From Brienomyrus brachyistius (lineage: Eukaryota > Chordata > Actinopteri > Osteoglossiformes > Mormyridae): a DNA stretch of 64,000 nt. The stretch covers positions 39,052,776 through 39,116,775 of the forward strand of contig NC_064536.1 in the NCBI RefSeq assembly GCF_023856365.1, given 5' to 3'. The notes under the pieces are model-generated. The model was given only the letters and a program-made list of their open reading frames with translations. It made no database searches and had not been told where the DNA came from. Shown piece after piece: positions 1 to 11,433 of the stretch. The translations under genes were made by a program, and so were the position numbers. The stretch's first letter is position 1, and each line of letters opens with the position of its first letter.

Positions 1-167
1 TTTACGTGTTAAAAATGAAATAAATAAATAAAATTTTAAAAATGAAATCGAAGGCCTATACAGAGTTTATAGAGCCCCTCATGGTAAAGCAAACATGTTT
101 GGCACAGCAGCGCATTCACACCATGATTCTGCTAAAGCTGCCGGACAGGACAAAGGGGAAAAAAAAG

Positions 168-880
168 AAGAAGGTGGGGGTCAGTGCAGCAGTGGGTAGT
201 TCAGGTCCAGAATGTAAAAATCCAGACCAAGATTTAGTTTCAACCAAACAGCTGAGTACTCTGTGTCTGTGGCACGTTACACAACTAGTTGTTTGAAACG
301 AAGTCCTGGACTGGATTTTTACTCTCTGGACCGAAACTATCCACTTCTGGATCAGTGTCATTCTTAAAGTCGTGTTTCAACTTCTGGCAAAGTTCTCCCA
401 GGAGCCTATCTCTGTTGTATGTACAGTCGGCATGTAATTCATTCCTGCCCAGATCCCTGACAAACAGTTGGAGGCAGAATTACTTGTTATCAGAGTATGT
501 GAATTTATACACACACCAGCAGCTGTGACAGAATAAGATATTTCCTGTATACTGCTGCCACATAGTGGACACAAAGAATACTGCAGTCAATTCTAAAATC
601 AGTCAGTCAACATGCTACCACCACAGACTATAATCGGGAAGTGATCAAACTTCATGGAACAATATGAATATAAACATACAGATGTAGTAAGTATATTGTG
701 CCAAATGTATCTTCATCTTAACTACGCTGAATGGTGGAGTCCCAGAGTAAGTGATCCTCACCTGGAGGCCCATCAGTGAAGAAGAGGATGAAGAGGAGCA
801 TCAGAGGAGCCTTATGTGTGTATCGCTGACCTCAGATCTGTGGAGACTGACGCTCACTTCCTGACTCTCCTTAACCTCAC
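168..880. repeat. Segmental duplication copy A, block 1
   Basis: This block is closely similar to 27356-27822 plus 30325-30595. Shared landmarks include the stretch around 205-245, the segment around 420-530 and the segment around 770-840. In copy B it is interrupted by a DNA transposon at the position matching about 631. No convincing coding region is seen here; short open frames occur on both strands but lack splice or family support. Bases 1-167 are A-rich and show nothing recognisable. Confidence 0.85.
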
Positions 881-1020
881 TGCCTCCCTTTTTGTGGGTT
901 TTAAATGTTTAAAAATCTTACATCTATCTTTGATTTTCATAAACTGTTTGTGCACTGATGCATTTCCTGTCTATTTCTTGTCTGTAAAAAGGAAAACAGT
1001 TTGATGCTGCTGTTGTCCTG

Positions 1021-1924
1021 CTCTTACCAGGAATAAATATTTTGATTTAATCTAGATTCTTATCATTTTAGAAACATGATTTTATAGCAAAAGTATTGAT
1101 AGCTGGTCTTCACAGTGAATCATTCATGCTCACAGAGTTTAAACTACAAACAAATTAATCAAATAAGTCTAGTTCTTTTCTAAACTGTTACTTCCTTATA
1201 TTGCAAATGAGCAAAGAGCAATGAAATCAGACTTATTCTGAAAAGCAGAAATGTCGTCATACAGGATGTGAGTGTGAGACTCTGCAGAAACACTGTGTGC
1301 TACATACAGAGGGTCTGACCTCAGGCCTTTGTTTCAGTCTTTATTTTGTTTTATACAGTTTTAAAATGTCACTGCAGTAGGTCCTTTTAATATCTGTGGA
1401 TCAGCACAAATCAAGAGGTCCGTTAGGAAGGTGTCTGTATGACAGGGGTGGGGGTATCCTGGGGGGGGGGGGGACAGGCGGGGGCAAAGTCTGATGATTC
1501 ACTTCATCTGGGTCTTATCAGCAGTCCTGTCAGACTGAGCTGTTTGTGTTTCTCTCAGCACCACAATGATGTTTCACACATAATGGGGTCCGTGGGCCTC
1601 CTCAGTTATATTCAGGCTTTCAAAGTTCTTCAATCATAAAAAGTCACATGGATCTGACACTCTGACACTGTTATATTAATTTGTTTAAATTCATTGAAAA
1701 TACTATATATTACAGCTAGGATTTGGATCCGTCTGCTCTTTATCCGTTCCTCACTGGCATACCTGAGTCTCTGTACAGTGCTTTCCGGAAGCATCAGAAC
1801 CATTCATAAGGGAATCTATGTGTGGCTGCCCTCTAGTGGATACACAAAATTCAGCTACTTAAGTAGCTTGACTATATTTCTCTTCTAGTTTAGTTTAGTT
1901 CCTAATTTAATCTAACCGATGAAA
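1021..1924. other. Non-coding stretch with no recognised gene
   Basis: No exon or RNA gene is recognised. A run of 13 G lies at 1461-1473. The segment at about 1245-1350 recurs in direct orientation at about 9103-9200 (landmark: CATACAGGATGTGAG followed by a shared CAGAGGGTCTGACCTCA), so it is a piece of a local low-copy repeat. Confidence 0.5.
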
Positions 1925-2539
1925 CTGAATGCAGAGTTGGAAATTAGTTTACTCATGACTTCAGAAGTTACCCTGACAAGGGATTCTGTACAATCAGAGA
2001 TGGAGCTGCTGGATGGGCTGGTCATCGCCTGCTTTTTCTGAATGATGTATGTCTGGATGTAAAGTTACAAACTGCTTAATGTGTATCAATCTGTTTTATA
2101 ATGTTCACACAAAAAAGTGCTTTTAATGTGTCTGCACCTTGTATCTCCCACAATGTGCTTCTGCATTTGATATCTTCTTGACTTGGGGATAAAGAGATTT
2201 AACTGGATGGATTTTACTTTTGTGAAGCACTACAGTCCAAAGCTGAACTGATTGTTCAAAGCTTTTTGGTTTTTAAGCAAAACTACTTCATTTAATTTAT
2301 CTGTAACCCACTTTGCGCCTTTCTAGACTCAACAAAGCATCATTGCCAACAAAAATAAGTGAGTTACAGTTAAATCAGGTAAAGAAGTTTCATTTGGAAT
2401 TTACTGACCCAGGTTTTCAGCACCACGGACAGCAACTAGACTTACTGTCACTTAATGGGAGTGAAAGCAGAAACTAATAGATCACACAGGGATATTTTCA
2501 TTTGATGGTGTCTTTCTTTTTACTTTTGATATGCCGTCT

Positions 2540-2765
2540 TCCTCCTTAGCTGATATGTGAGGCTGCTGTCAGCTGAGACAAGCTGGTGTGATTTTACGCA
2601 GAGTGACAAGTGGGCGGTCCTGTTTTCGTATGTTACATTTTCATTTGATGTTGGCCAATATGTATGTGGTACTGTTTCCTCCTTAACTGATATGCACAGG
2701 CTGTTGTTAGCAGAGACAAGCTGGTGTATTTGTACCAGATTGAAAAGTGGGCGGTCCCGATTACA
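2540..2765 (+). repeat. Imperfect direct repeat, two copies
   Basis: Two similar segments of about 110 bp lie side by side (about 2548-2650 and 2677-2760). Each carries a CTGATATG motif, the phrase GAGACAAGCTGGTGT and a following AAGTGGGCGGTCC. A related piece in opposite orientation is at 13868-13905. No gene is seen in it. Confidence 0.6.
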
Positions 2766-2833
2766 TCACTCTTTAAAAGAGTCCCTGATTGGTGGGCTCT
2801 GACGAGGAGGGGTGACCTAAAAACTCCAAACCA

Positions 2834-2950
2834 TTTATCCATCCATCCATTTTCCAAACCGCTAATCCTACTGGGTCGCGGGGGGTCCGGAGCCTATACC
2901 GGAAGCAATGGGCACGAGAACAACCCTGGATGGGGGGCCAGCCCATCGCA
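2834..2950 (-). repeat. SINE 3' fragment, fish type
   Basis: Read on the minus strand this is the 3' end of the same family as the longer copies at 4751-5052 and 34661-35003. It carries the conserved run from the CGATGGGCTGG motif to the tail ending in ATGGATGG. The 5' tRNA-related part is absent. Confidence 0.75.
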
Positions 2951-3836
2951 GCCAAACCATTTAAGTTTGTGAAATTCGTTTTTAATAATTACCAATTTCA
3001 GAAAAATATGAAATGTTTTGTAAAGTATCAATTTATTAATCATGTATTTAAACAAATAATGACCAGTATAAAAGACACATACAAAACTGTACAAAAGTCT
3101 TGGGCTGTCAAAGAAAATGATGTTCAAATGATCTTCATCTTGGTCTAGAATTATAATATTTTGTCCGTCAAAGTGTGGCAGCCCAGTCATTTCAAAATCT
3201 CTTCTAAAGTTAGCAAAACATTTGCACCAACCATCCAATAGACCCATATATTTTTGACTTGACCATTAACACAACTCCTATGCATCATTTACATTTGTTT
3301 AATTAAATTAATTAATTAAGTGAGCTGGTGGCGGAATTTAACAAATACATGGAATGGCTGGGGTGCCCCTGAGGAGAGGTTTAGGATCCAAAGCGTGGTT
3401 CATCTAGCGATCCAACAAGGCATCAGTAACTTTATGGAGAAAAGAAGAAATTCTTGTTAGTTTTTATTGTGTTACTTTTAATTTGCATATTTTTTTATGA
3501 TAATTGTGTTTTTGTTCCGAGCAAATATACACAACCCAGATAAATAGCATTAAACATTTTCTTTGATGGCCCAAGACTTTTGCATAGTACCATATTTTTT
3601 CAGAATCAAGAGACAATTTAATAAAAACCAGTATTTCCTTCACAAGATAACGATTATTAAACATTAACCAGCAGGTGGCAGCAAAGCACTTGTGAATAAG
3701 TGGCCAATCCGTGGTTGTACAGGTTGCCAGCAGATAATCAACCCCTCTGTGTTTAACTGACTCTCATGCTATGACTGTACAGACTGAGCAGGGCCGAGTG
3801 AGAGAGGCCTCACTGCAGTTAGCATAACCGTTTATT

Positions 3837-4038
3837 TTACAGCTCGTCTGACTCATTCTGCTCCACGAAAGTCATCTCCTCTGCCAGCTTCCTCTGATCC
3901 AGGGAGACCCTCTGCTTCTCTCTGATTGGTTCCCGCTTTCTACAGGAGGTCCAGTGCAGCTGAATGGTGATGATGGTGCAAATCAGGTAAAACACACCAG
4001 TCCCAGCTTTCAGTACAGCATCCAGAACCTGCTCCCAC
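3837..4038 (-). CDS. Transmembrane and cytoplasmic-tail exon of an immune-type receptor
   Basis: This looks like a terminal coding exon. On the minus strand a pyrimidine-rich tract and CACAG acceptor lie just before 4038, and the frame runs about 66 codons to a TAA at 3839-3837. The product starts WEQVLDAVLKAG, continues into a hydrophobic helix (GVFYLICTIITI) and ends in a charged tail rich in Arg, Lys and Glu. A Lys sits at the start of the hydrophobic segment, as in receptors that pair with acidic-residue adaptors. A short acidic upstream segment ending at 4589 has a GTAAGC donor and would join in frame. The two Ig exons further upstream on the same strand suggest this is the 3' end of the same CD300/pIgR-like gene. 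That assignment is inferred from position, since the tail itself is not a family signature. No Tyr-based signalling motif is seen. A broken inverted copy of its last part is at 12551-12611. Confidence 0.5.
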
Positions 4039-4750
4039 CTGTGAGACATATAATACACCAGTGTGTCTGTCAGTCACACATATCACATTTAAACCTGAAG
4101 AACAAAACAGTGAATCTGTTCTGACTGAAGTAAAACCACCTTGATAATCGACAGCAGCACCGATCAGCTCAGTCCTACATACAGAGCCAGCTGGACCAAA
4201 GAGCTGAATAAGAGGGTGGATGTGAACAGTAAAGTCTTACATGCTTTATAGAAACACGGTACAGCCACATCTGTACTATTACACAGGACACATGTGAGGA
4301 ACAGGAGACATTAACAAAGAGCATGAAAATAGCTATAGATTATCACACAACATGTTACACTATTTTGTAAAAACAGGCCTGCAGTCATTCCCCAGCAGCA
4401 CAGGGCACAAGGCAAGGGCTCACCCTAGATGGGATGGGATCTCAAGTTTATAGAAAATAAATATAAGAAAATAAAATAAAAAATATTTTTTCCCTTAAAA
4501 TTAAAATGACAGTTTCCCATTACTGTGTGATCAGGTAAATGCTGCTAGCTGGACCCCCACACTACTGTAAATGCTGCTGAATGCTTACCTCAGGTTTTCA
4601 TTATCCCCTCCTTCTTCATCATTTGCAGAGAATAGGAGAGCAGTGGAAACAGGAGAAAGAATTGTTAATAAAAAGCAGTGTTCTGTTAGTCAATAAAGAC
4701 TAAGAAAAGGTCACTCTTGAAACTGAAATATAAATTATAAAAGATATTTG

Positions 4751-5052
4751 CACTGTCGCCTCACACCTCTAGCACGTGTACTCAAGTCTTTGCTGGAGTT
4801 CTGTGTGTGTGGAGTTTGCATGCTCCCCCCGTGTCATTGTGGGGTTTCCTCCAGGGACTCTGATTCCCCCCACAGTCCAAAAACATGCTGAGGCTAATTG
4901 GAGTTGTCAAATTGCCGGTAGGTGTGCTTGTGCGAGGGAATGGAGTGTGAGCGTGTCCTACAATGGGTTGGCACCCTGTCATGGGACGTTCCCTGCCTTG
5001 TGCCCATAGGGACCCTGAATTAGACAAGCAGTTTCAGTCAATGGATGGATGC
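4751..5052 (+). repeat. tRNA-derived SINE, near full length
   Basis: The element begins at a CACTGTCGCCTCACACCTC segment (box-like region), has the conserved central GTGTGGAGTTTGCATG and CAAAAACATGCTGAGG motifs and ends in a GGATGGAT tail. It is the same family as 34661-35003 and the fragment at 2834-2950. The 5'-most bases are eroded. Short open frames on both strands in this interval are by-products. Confidence 0.8.
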
Positions 5053-5349
5053 AGCACTGGAACAGATATTACAGAGTACAACTGTAACACTGGCCTACGC
5101 TGCAATGAAAAACCACCTACAGACATGTTAGTCAGTCTGCACACCATTAGTAACAATTTATCCTCACAAAGATGAAAAAATACCTGAATTAAGTTGCAAG
5201 CTACATGGATTTGTCTGGATTTGTGTACATAACAAGTGACTGGCTGTATGTCTGTGGAAAATGCTGTGATTTTTGTCATATTACAGACTGATCATGAACT
5301 AGAAGACACACATTCTATATTAGAGACACCAATTAGCCTGACTGTGGGG

Positions 5350-5608
5350 AAGATGGTGGTGCAGGAGGTAGCAATATCATCCAGCAACTAGAGGGTTGCA
5401 GGTTTGAGTCCTGGTTCCTCCTGAACCCATCAAAGTGTCCTTGAGCAAGACACTGAACACCAAATTGCTCCTGGTGAGCAGGTTGGCACCTTGCATGGCA
5501 GCCTCCACCACCGGTGTATGAATGTGTATGTGAGGCATACAATATAAAGCACTTTGAGTACTCGTAGGAGTAGAAAGGCGCTATCTAAATGCAGTCCATT
5601 TACCATTA
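5350..5608 (+). repeat. tRNA-derived SINE of a second family
   Basis: A tRNA-like head (GGTTTGAGTCCTGG as a B-box-like segment) is followed by the widespread fish motif CCTTGAGCAAGACACTGAAC. The 3' tail has AGCACTTTGAGTACTCG and a final GCTATCTAAATGCAGTCCAT. This differs from the ATGG-tailed family nearby. Confidence 0.8.
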
Positions 5609-5610
5609 CT

Positions 5611-5752
5611 GTGTGTTTTTGGATTGTTGGAGAAAACCCACACAGCATGTGGAGAACATGCAAACTCCACACAGACAGAGCAGAAGCCAGATTAAAACCC
5701 CTAAACATGGAGGTGTGAAGCAACAGCGCCGCCTACTGGACCACCGTGCCAC
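5611..5752 (-). repeat. SINE-like fragment
   Basis: Read on the minus strand this carries GGCACGGTGGTCCAGTAGG at its head, then GTGTGGAGTTTGCATG and a CCAACAATCCAAAAAC segment. That order matches the 5' half of the SINE family seen at 4751-5052, but it is more diverged. Confidence 0.6.
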
Positions 5753-5926
5753 TATCATTGAAACAACAATCCCAATAAATAACTCTGTTTCACAACAGCT
5801 GATAAATAGGGGATTATCCCCACAAAGAAGCACAAACCCCTTTGTGAGTGAAACTGCTGGGTTAGTTTTTATGTATCTATTTATATTCCAGCATAAATAA
5901 TTCACAGGCAGATTTAAATCAATTAC

Positions 5927-6221
5927 TTATGTTTAACAGTAACATGAACTGGGATCTGCAGGTTTCCAGCAGCACACCAATACCAGCCAGTGTCCTTCCT
6001 CTCCAGTCCACTCATTGTCACACTGATGGTTTTATTTTCTGTGTCATCTCTGATCAGGACAGGCCTCCCATCCAAACTCACTGATCTCTCTGATGCACAG
6101 GAGCCCCCAATCTTACACCACATCCTATGTCTTTTGTTGTTTCCATAGTAACACTGAACACTGACACTGTCTCCATCCACACCCGTCACCTCCTGTTTGT
6201 CCACTGACAGCCCTGGAGGAC
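5927..6221 (-). CDS. CD300/pIgR-like Ig V-type domain exon (copy A)
   Basis: This is an exon of a cell-surface receptor of the CD300 (CMRF35-like)/polymeric Ig receptor type, which is often multicopy in fish. The minus-strand acceptor TGTGTTCAG precedes the exon, which encodes about 98 residues. Features visible are VSVQCYYG with the first Ig cysteine, RMWCKIGGSC with the extra cysteine pair typical of this group, a charged LIRDD strand and the DTGWYWCAAG motif with the second Ig cysteine. A GTAATT donor follows the VTV strand. The frame is open. It lies 3' of another, broken V exon (6560-6873) and 5' of a transmembrane exon (3837-4038), matching a two-domain receptor. Because the upstream exon is broken, the whole gene may be dead. 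The exact 3' exon edge is uncertain because the phase is not the usual 1-1. Confidence 0.75.
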
Positions 6222-6559
6222 CTGAACACACAGATAAAACACTCAAAGATTTGCACAGCAATGAAATGTTTATGAATATCAGTCCATTACAACATGCATA
6301 TGTAAATGTTTGCCCAATAAACTGACATTTTTAACATATTACTTATCATATTTAACCTCATGAAGTCACCCGATTTAGCTGACACTGTTACTTCTTCCAA
6401 GTCTCGTTCATCATACTGAATTAAATGAAAATGCAGATTTTTTAAATATTAAAACATTTTTTCCTTCAGTGTTTGTGTTAAGGTCCTTCCTTTTTGACTC
6501 AGTGACATGTTACATACTGTGCATTTCATTGGCTACAGTCTGCAGTACAGACATCTTAC

Positions 6560-6873
6560 CATCAGTGACTGACAGATTAACCTGATCAGAGAGGCTCCAC
6601 TGATCTTCACACCACACCAGTACCGATCAGAGTCCTCAGCTGTCAGAATGTTGATGGTCACAGTAAAGACTCGCTAGTCAGGATCATCTCTGATGGACAC
6701 TTTACCCTCCTGTGGTGAGTCAGTGTGTACTATGGGAGTACATGACCTCACATTATACCCTCTGCACCAGTATTTCACATGAGTTTTATATCTGTCACCA
6801 TAGGAACATGGGATTGTTACAGATCATCCTCTCTGTACACAGACCCATTTCACTGTGGACACACTGTCAGCAC
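6560..6873 (-). pseudogene. Broken CD300/pIgR-like Ig V exon (copy A)
   Basis: This is the membrane-distal V domain of the same receptor. The acceptor GCCACAG lies at 6874-6880 and the donor is GTAAGA after 6560. The exon encodes the typical VSTVKW start, IPCSYGD with the first cysteine, VKYWCRGY, the acidic RDDPD turn and SDRYWCGVK. Two in-frame stops are seen: TGA at 6826-6824 and TAG at 6676-6674. Near the 3' end the frame appears to be off by one base (the strand after SGASL). The TGA and the apparent one-base loss are also in copy B at 35767-36080; the TAG is only here. Confidence 0.75.
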
Positions 6874-7244
6874 CTGTGGCGAAAATTATTAACTGAATAA
6901 GGATTTTCCACCTCATGACATCTCTAAGTAATGCTGCTTGGTTTGTATAATACTTAGCTTAGGTCATGTGTAATTAACAGAACAGTGATGATGCATAAAA
7001 GGCAAAGACCATCATTTTACTATAAGAACAAGGAAATCAAAGGTAGTGTCTGATCTTGGGAAGGGCTACAGCAGGATGTGGGATCGGGAATCTGAGCCTG
7101 GCAGTGTGTTCTAGGGTCTGAGAGGAAAACCAGGACCTTAAATCCCTAGTAAAAGGCCTAGATGAGGTGAATGAATGGGCTTGTCATTGTGTGGGATGGC
7201 CACACCCCTTCAGTACTATGGCCTTACTTGTAAACATATCCAGT

Positions 7245-8360
7245 CCTGTGATACAGGCCCTCTCCTATTCCCTCTATACATGCTTCCTTTGGGCTCTATT
7301 TGTGAACGTTATTATGTAAAATATCATTGCTATGCTGGTGATATGCAGCTCTATCTGCCATTAAAACCTGGTGACTGCTGCTCTCTGGTGGCCCTTTCTA
7401 ACTGTCTGGAGGATATTAAGAACAGGACAGCAATGACTTTTGTCCAGATTAATGAAAACAAGACAGAGGTAATGAGTTTTGGTCACTGTTCATGATCTCA
7501 GAGAACAATTAGGCCTCATTCTGAAAACTTCCAGTCACATACTAAAAATCTTGGTGTCATCTGTGATTCATCACTGAGTTTGATAAACAAATAAATGCTG
7601 TTGTGAAGGGGTGTTTCTGTCAGCTGAGTGCAATAGCCTGGCTTAAACCACACCTTTCAGCCAAAGACCTGGAGAGTTACTCCTGCTTTTATCCTGATTG
7701 GGTTACTGCCGTTCTCTGTACCCAGGTTTACCAGAAGCATCTTTATTCTGACTACACCTTGTTCAAAACGGTGCTACCAGGCTCTCAACAAAATATAGAC
7801 ACCAAATTTCCCCTGTGTTGGCTGCATTGCATTGGCTACCTGTTAAGTTTTGAGAATTTCTGAGAATACAGTTTAAAGATTTCTTATTTCTTTCTAAGGC
7901 GATACATGGCATAGGTCCCCAGTCCGTCTCGGAGCTAATTCAGCCTTACACCGCTTCTTATTAGATGCATCTCTGTACTGACCCTGCACACACAGGAGCA
8001 CATTTTATTTATCTATTTAATCTGACTATTCTGCTTTGCACATCATGTATTTAACATTTATAGTGATTTTATATTTATTATTAGATTATTGTATAACTTT
8101 TGCACTGTTTTTTGAACTTGGTTGTTGCTTAGTCTTGTTTTTCCATGGAGCACCATTATACCAAAAAGAATTCCTTGTAGGGTCAACCTACTTGGCAATA
8201 AACCACAGTCTGATTATTTTTTGTGTAACATTGTGTAACATTGGCCAATGTCTCTACTTTTACTGTATATTTATATTATTTTGACCTACAGCACCTTGGC
8301 ACAACATAGATTGTTTTTTAATGTGCTATAGAAATAAAAATAATTCAACTTGATATAGAA
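7245..8360 (+). pseudogene. Decayed LINE with reverse-transcriptase remnant and 3' tail
   Basis: The open frame at 7245-7490 aligns by eye with the middle of a fish L2/Rex-like reverse transcriptase: the GPLLFPLYMLPLG strand, then HCYAGD where the catalytic YADD should be (one Asp changed to Gly), then QLYLPLKPGD and NENKTEV. Downstream frames at 7603-7863 carry further fragments (STKIWYLL-like end not intact). The 3' end around 8285-8345 has CAGCACCTTGGCACAACA and GTGCTATAGAAATAAA, a typical LINE 3' tail with polyadenylation signal. It is multiply frameshifted and 5' truncated. It begins exactly where the segmental duplication ends. Confidence 0.7.
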
Positions 8361-9899
8361 ACATATTTCAAGTCATCCATCTTGCCGAGAGGGGGGTTGC
8401 GCTGTGACCCCTGGTGGACAAATTATGCAGCAACAGCACTCATATCATGGTTGAAAGTTCTGTCTTTAGTCTCTCTGTTTCTTTTTAGTTATCATTAATT
8501 GGCCATTATAAACCAAATGCTGATAGCGATTTATCACAGACTCCTGCATTAATGAATTAAAATATTCATGATGAATAAAGAAGATGAATTGGCGCTAATG
8601 TGTATTTTTACTGTGTTATTGATAAGATAAATATTACAGTACACGGATCACTCTGGTGTCTCAGAAATTGTCTCCATTTTTTCATACCAATTTATCATTA
8701 GTACAGTAGTTCTTGCAGTTTACAAATGCTTTGGCCTACAAACAATTTGGTTCGCAAAAACAAAATTTGGTCAATGAACAAACTCGACCAGATTCCTTTT
8801 TTTATACTAGTGTAACACCGGCGGGGCACATATCCCAGCATGCCCCGCGTACAATTGTAAATAGAAGGACCACGACAGGCACCCAACAAGCACCAAACCC
8901 AAATACACAGATGGGAAACACAATGTTGTCAGAAGCTGAACTGCGAAATGCAGATGCAGTGAGAGATTTACACACACTAAATACACGTTAGGATCGGACA
9001 GGGTATACACACAAGACATGGGCAAAGTGTAAAGTGAGGTAGACCTTCAACAGTACGTCAGTCCATTGCAGGGCAATGGAAGCTGGAGAAATGCCATGTG
9101 AACAGCAGAAATGTGGTCATACAGGATGTGAGGGTGAGACTGTGTGCTGTATACAGAGGGTCTGACCTCACGGCTTTGTTTCAGTCTTTAGTATTGTGAT
9201 GACATTGTGATAGCCCAGTGATAACTATACTGGATGGGTGGTACCCCTTTAAAGAGCAAGGGGAGATGGGATACCATTGTGGTATGCAAGCAGGTCCTCA
9301 GGGTTGTCACACATGTTTTTGTGAGGTGTACACTGCTGGTTGCTTGAGCCCCTGGATGAGACACTGGTCCGTACCCTGCAGAATCGCTGTGGGCAGTGTG
9401 AGGACTTCTGCCCTCTCAGTTAAACAATAGGCGCAGGGACTGAGTCAAATGAGTCTCTCTGCATCCTGCTTAATGATATCAAGGGGTTGTGTAGGCGTGT
9501 CTCTGCTCACATGGCTCTATCAGTACAGAGTGAACTGGCCAGGGATCAGTTTATCTAGACACTTAACCCCAGATAGCTCACATTCAGACACAGTTAACCC
9601 CTCTGCGTCCCTAGATGAGGCCCTGGAACTGGCTTTGGAGAGAGAAATTGTGGGCAGCGAGGTGGCGGGGAACGAGGCGGGAGAAATCAACTAAGCTGTG
9701 AGGAAACGCCAAAGGGCTTGGAGGACCCAGGCCCTCAGGTTTACTTCCTGGATGCAGACTGCCTGTAGGCTGACAGGCAGCAGCACCCCCCCACCCCTCA
9801 GTCCTCAGACAGTGTCCCAAGTTCACCGCCACCCAGGGTTCCGCCAAGGGCACGCATAGCCGGGAAGATGTGGGCCAACAAGGTTAATTTCCTGAACTT
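8361..9899. other. Stretch without a recognised gene
   Basis: Nothing coding is convincingly recognised. 9103-9200 is a direct partial copy of 1245-1350. Around 8700-8790 is an A-rich segment with repeated CAATTTGG and AAATTTGG motifs that could be a transposon edge. The G/C-rich part from about 9440 may hold exon remnants of the gene fragment that follows, but no family match supports this. Confidence 0.4.
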
Positions 9900-10985
9900 C
9901 CTTGGTGACACCGGGGAGGTGGCCCTGCTGCCACCTGCTGCAGAGGTGGTGACTACGGATTGGACTCACAGAGGCAACTTCTGTCACATACCCACCATAG
10001 TGATGTGAGTCGCATGTACTGCCCTAGTCCATACAGGTTCCACTGCAACCCTGGTGAGACCAGACACTGTCTAGAACTGACATTGGTGCAGGTGAGAACA
10101 ATGACTGGTGTCCTTCTCGCCTCCGGTCGGACGATCTTCGGCTTTAAGTGAAACAATTGTTTCACCTGTAACGGCTCACCATTGGCCTGCACCGCTGAAA
10201 CGTTTCAGGACTGTCCCGCGCGATTGGCAGAGTACGCGATAACTGCGCCCCTCACCCGAGGCACTGGCCACCCAGAGAGGCAGAATCTATATTCACTGAA
10301 TTTCATTTATTTTTCTATTCACCTAATGTGAAACAGCACTGCAAATTTCCTCCACTCACACTTTACTCCCTTTGTCATCCTGTCAGGTTTTCAAAGGCCC
10401 TGACAGAAGAGCCCCGGGGTACAACCATGTGGTCAGGCTGGCGAGGTACCTGGTGGGGCTACGTGAGGAGCCCTGTGTCTTGGAGAGTCATGTTGCCAGG
10501 ATCGTCTCTCTCTGGAACAACCTGCCGGAGAGAGACAGGCAGCGTGTCTCCTACCTACCGAGGCACAGGGAGCAGCTCCTTCAGGGCGGGTTCAAGGCCA
10601 GCCTCTCGAAAACATCAGTGTGCTCAGGGAAGGAAAGCCTGAAGCGATGAGTGAATCGTTTGTGTAGACAATGATATTACATATTTCCAGGCATGCATAC
10701 TCTGCTGCTGGGTTACACTTGGCCTAACTTCTAAATTCTTTTTCAGCAGCTGCCTGCTGGGCCAAGGCACCGGGCCTGCACAGTGGCCTCACGTGAGCAG
10801 ACTCGTGGAGGCCATCTGCTTGGAGCTCTGCTCACTTCACCCAGCTGGTCAGAAGATTGCTGGGGTGAGACTGAACCGCTGGGCTGTCGTCCTGCAGGAC
10901 TACAGCAGGATCATTAGGCTGGGGGCTCATGCAGGCCACGTCGCTGCAGCTTTTCACAATCAACCAGCGTACACTCTCCGTTTGG
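9868..10985 (+). pseudogene. Multi-exon fragment of a repetitive fish gene of unknown function
   Basis: I do not know the function. Three coding-like segments lie in order on the plus strand. The first (about 9868-10007) reads MWANKVNFLNFLGDTGE and ends at a possible GTGAGT donor. The second (about 10388-10648) reads FKGPDRRAPGYNHVVRLARY, then a segment with LWNNLPERDRQRV and PRHREQLLQGGFKAS, then GKESLKR next to a GTGAAT. The third (about 10750-10985) follows a TTTTTCAG acceptor and reads WPHVSRLVEAICLELC, LHPAGQKIAGVRLNRWA and VLQDYSRI before a GTAAGT donor at 10984. I recall similar strings in multicopy, uncharacterised fish proteins; this recall could not be checked. The retained introns argue against a processed copy. 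No end of the gene is visible, so it is called a fragment. Confidence 0.45.
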
Positions 10986-11433
10986 TAAGTGTTCAGCGAA
11001 CATTTGGGGTCAGCTGAACAGAGGTTTTTTTTTTTTTTTTTTAATGGCTTATTGATAAATACTCACTAAGTTTATTTTAAAAATGTCTTATTTCCCATAG
11101 GCATAACGATTTAGTGAAGCCCCGGTGGGGCCCACAGAGAACATCGGGGGCCATCTTTAAATTACGAAGCTGCATAATGTTCATGCCTGGTTGCGTTTGT
11201 TGGTCCAGAAAGTAATTCAATTTCGCCATGTAGGCTAGGTTTTTAAAAACTGCTTTTTGTTGGACATAGCCCGATTATATGTTTGTTTGCAGTTTCGCCA
11301 GGTAAACTACCTTCTTTAAACTGCGTTTTCTTAGACTACATATTTCTGATAGGTGAAGTTGGAGTTGCTCCTAACCGTGCATAGTGGAGTTGAACAATCA
11401 CAACTTCCCAGAATATTACAGTATCAGGAGGAC

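Larger units (their letters stand above)
1925..3900 (+). repeat. Left arm of a decayed inverted duplication
   Basis: Three landmarks recur in reverse complement and reversed order on the other side: 1925-2040 matches about 14880-14995, 2560-2600 matches 13868-13905, and 3740-3900 matches 12550-12690. The last match includes the coding tail exon of the receptor at 3837-4038. The midpoints all fall near 8.2-8.5 kb, as expected of one large inverted duplication that has since collected indels and insertions. Confidence 0.65.
5803..7244. repeat. Segmental duplication copy A, block 2
   Basis: This is near identical to 35005-36460. It starts at a shared AGGGGATT motif and ends at CCAGTCCTGTGATACAG, after which copy A enters a LINE fragment and copy B enters the tRNA array. 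It holds two Ig exons on the minus strand. The rest is non-coding and includes the region 6900-7244. Confidence 0.9.

Noticed and set aside
2894..3247. 117-codon minus-strand open frame with hydrophobic stretches
   Set aside because: It starts in AT-rich DNA and ends in a SINE fragment; no splice context or family motif.
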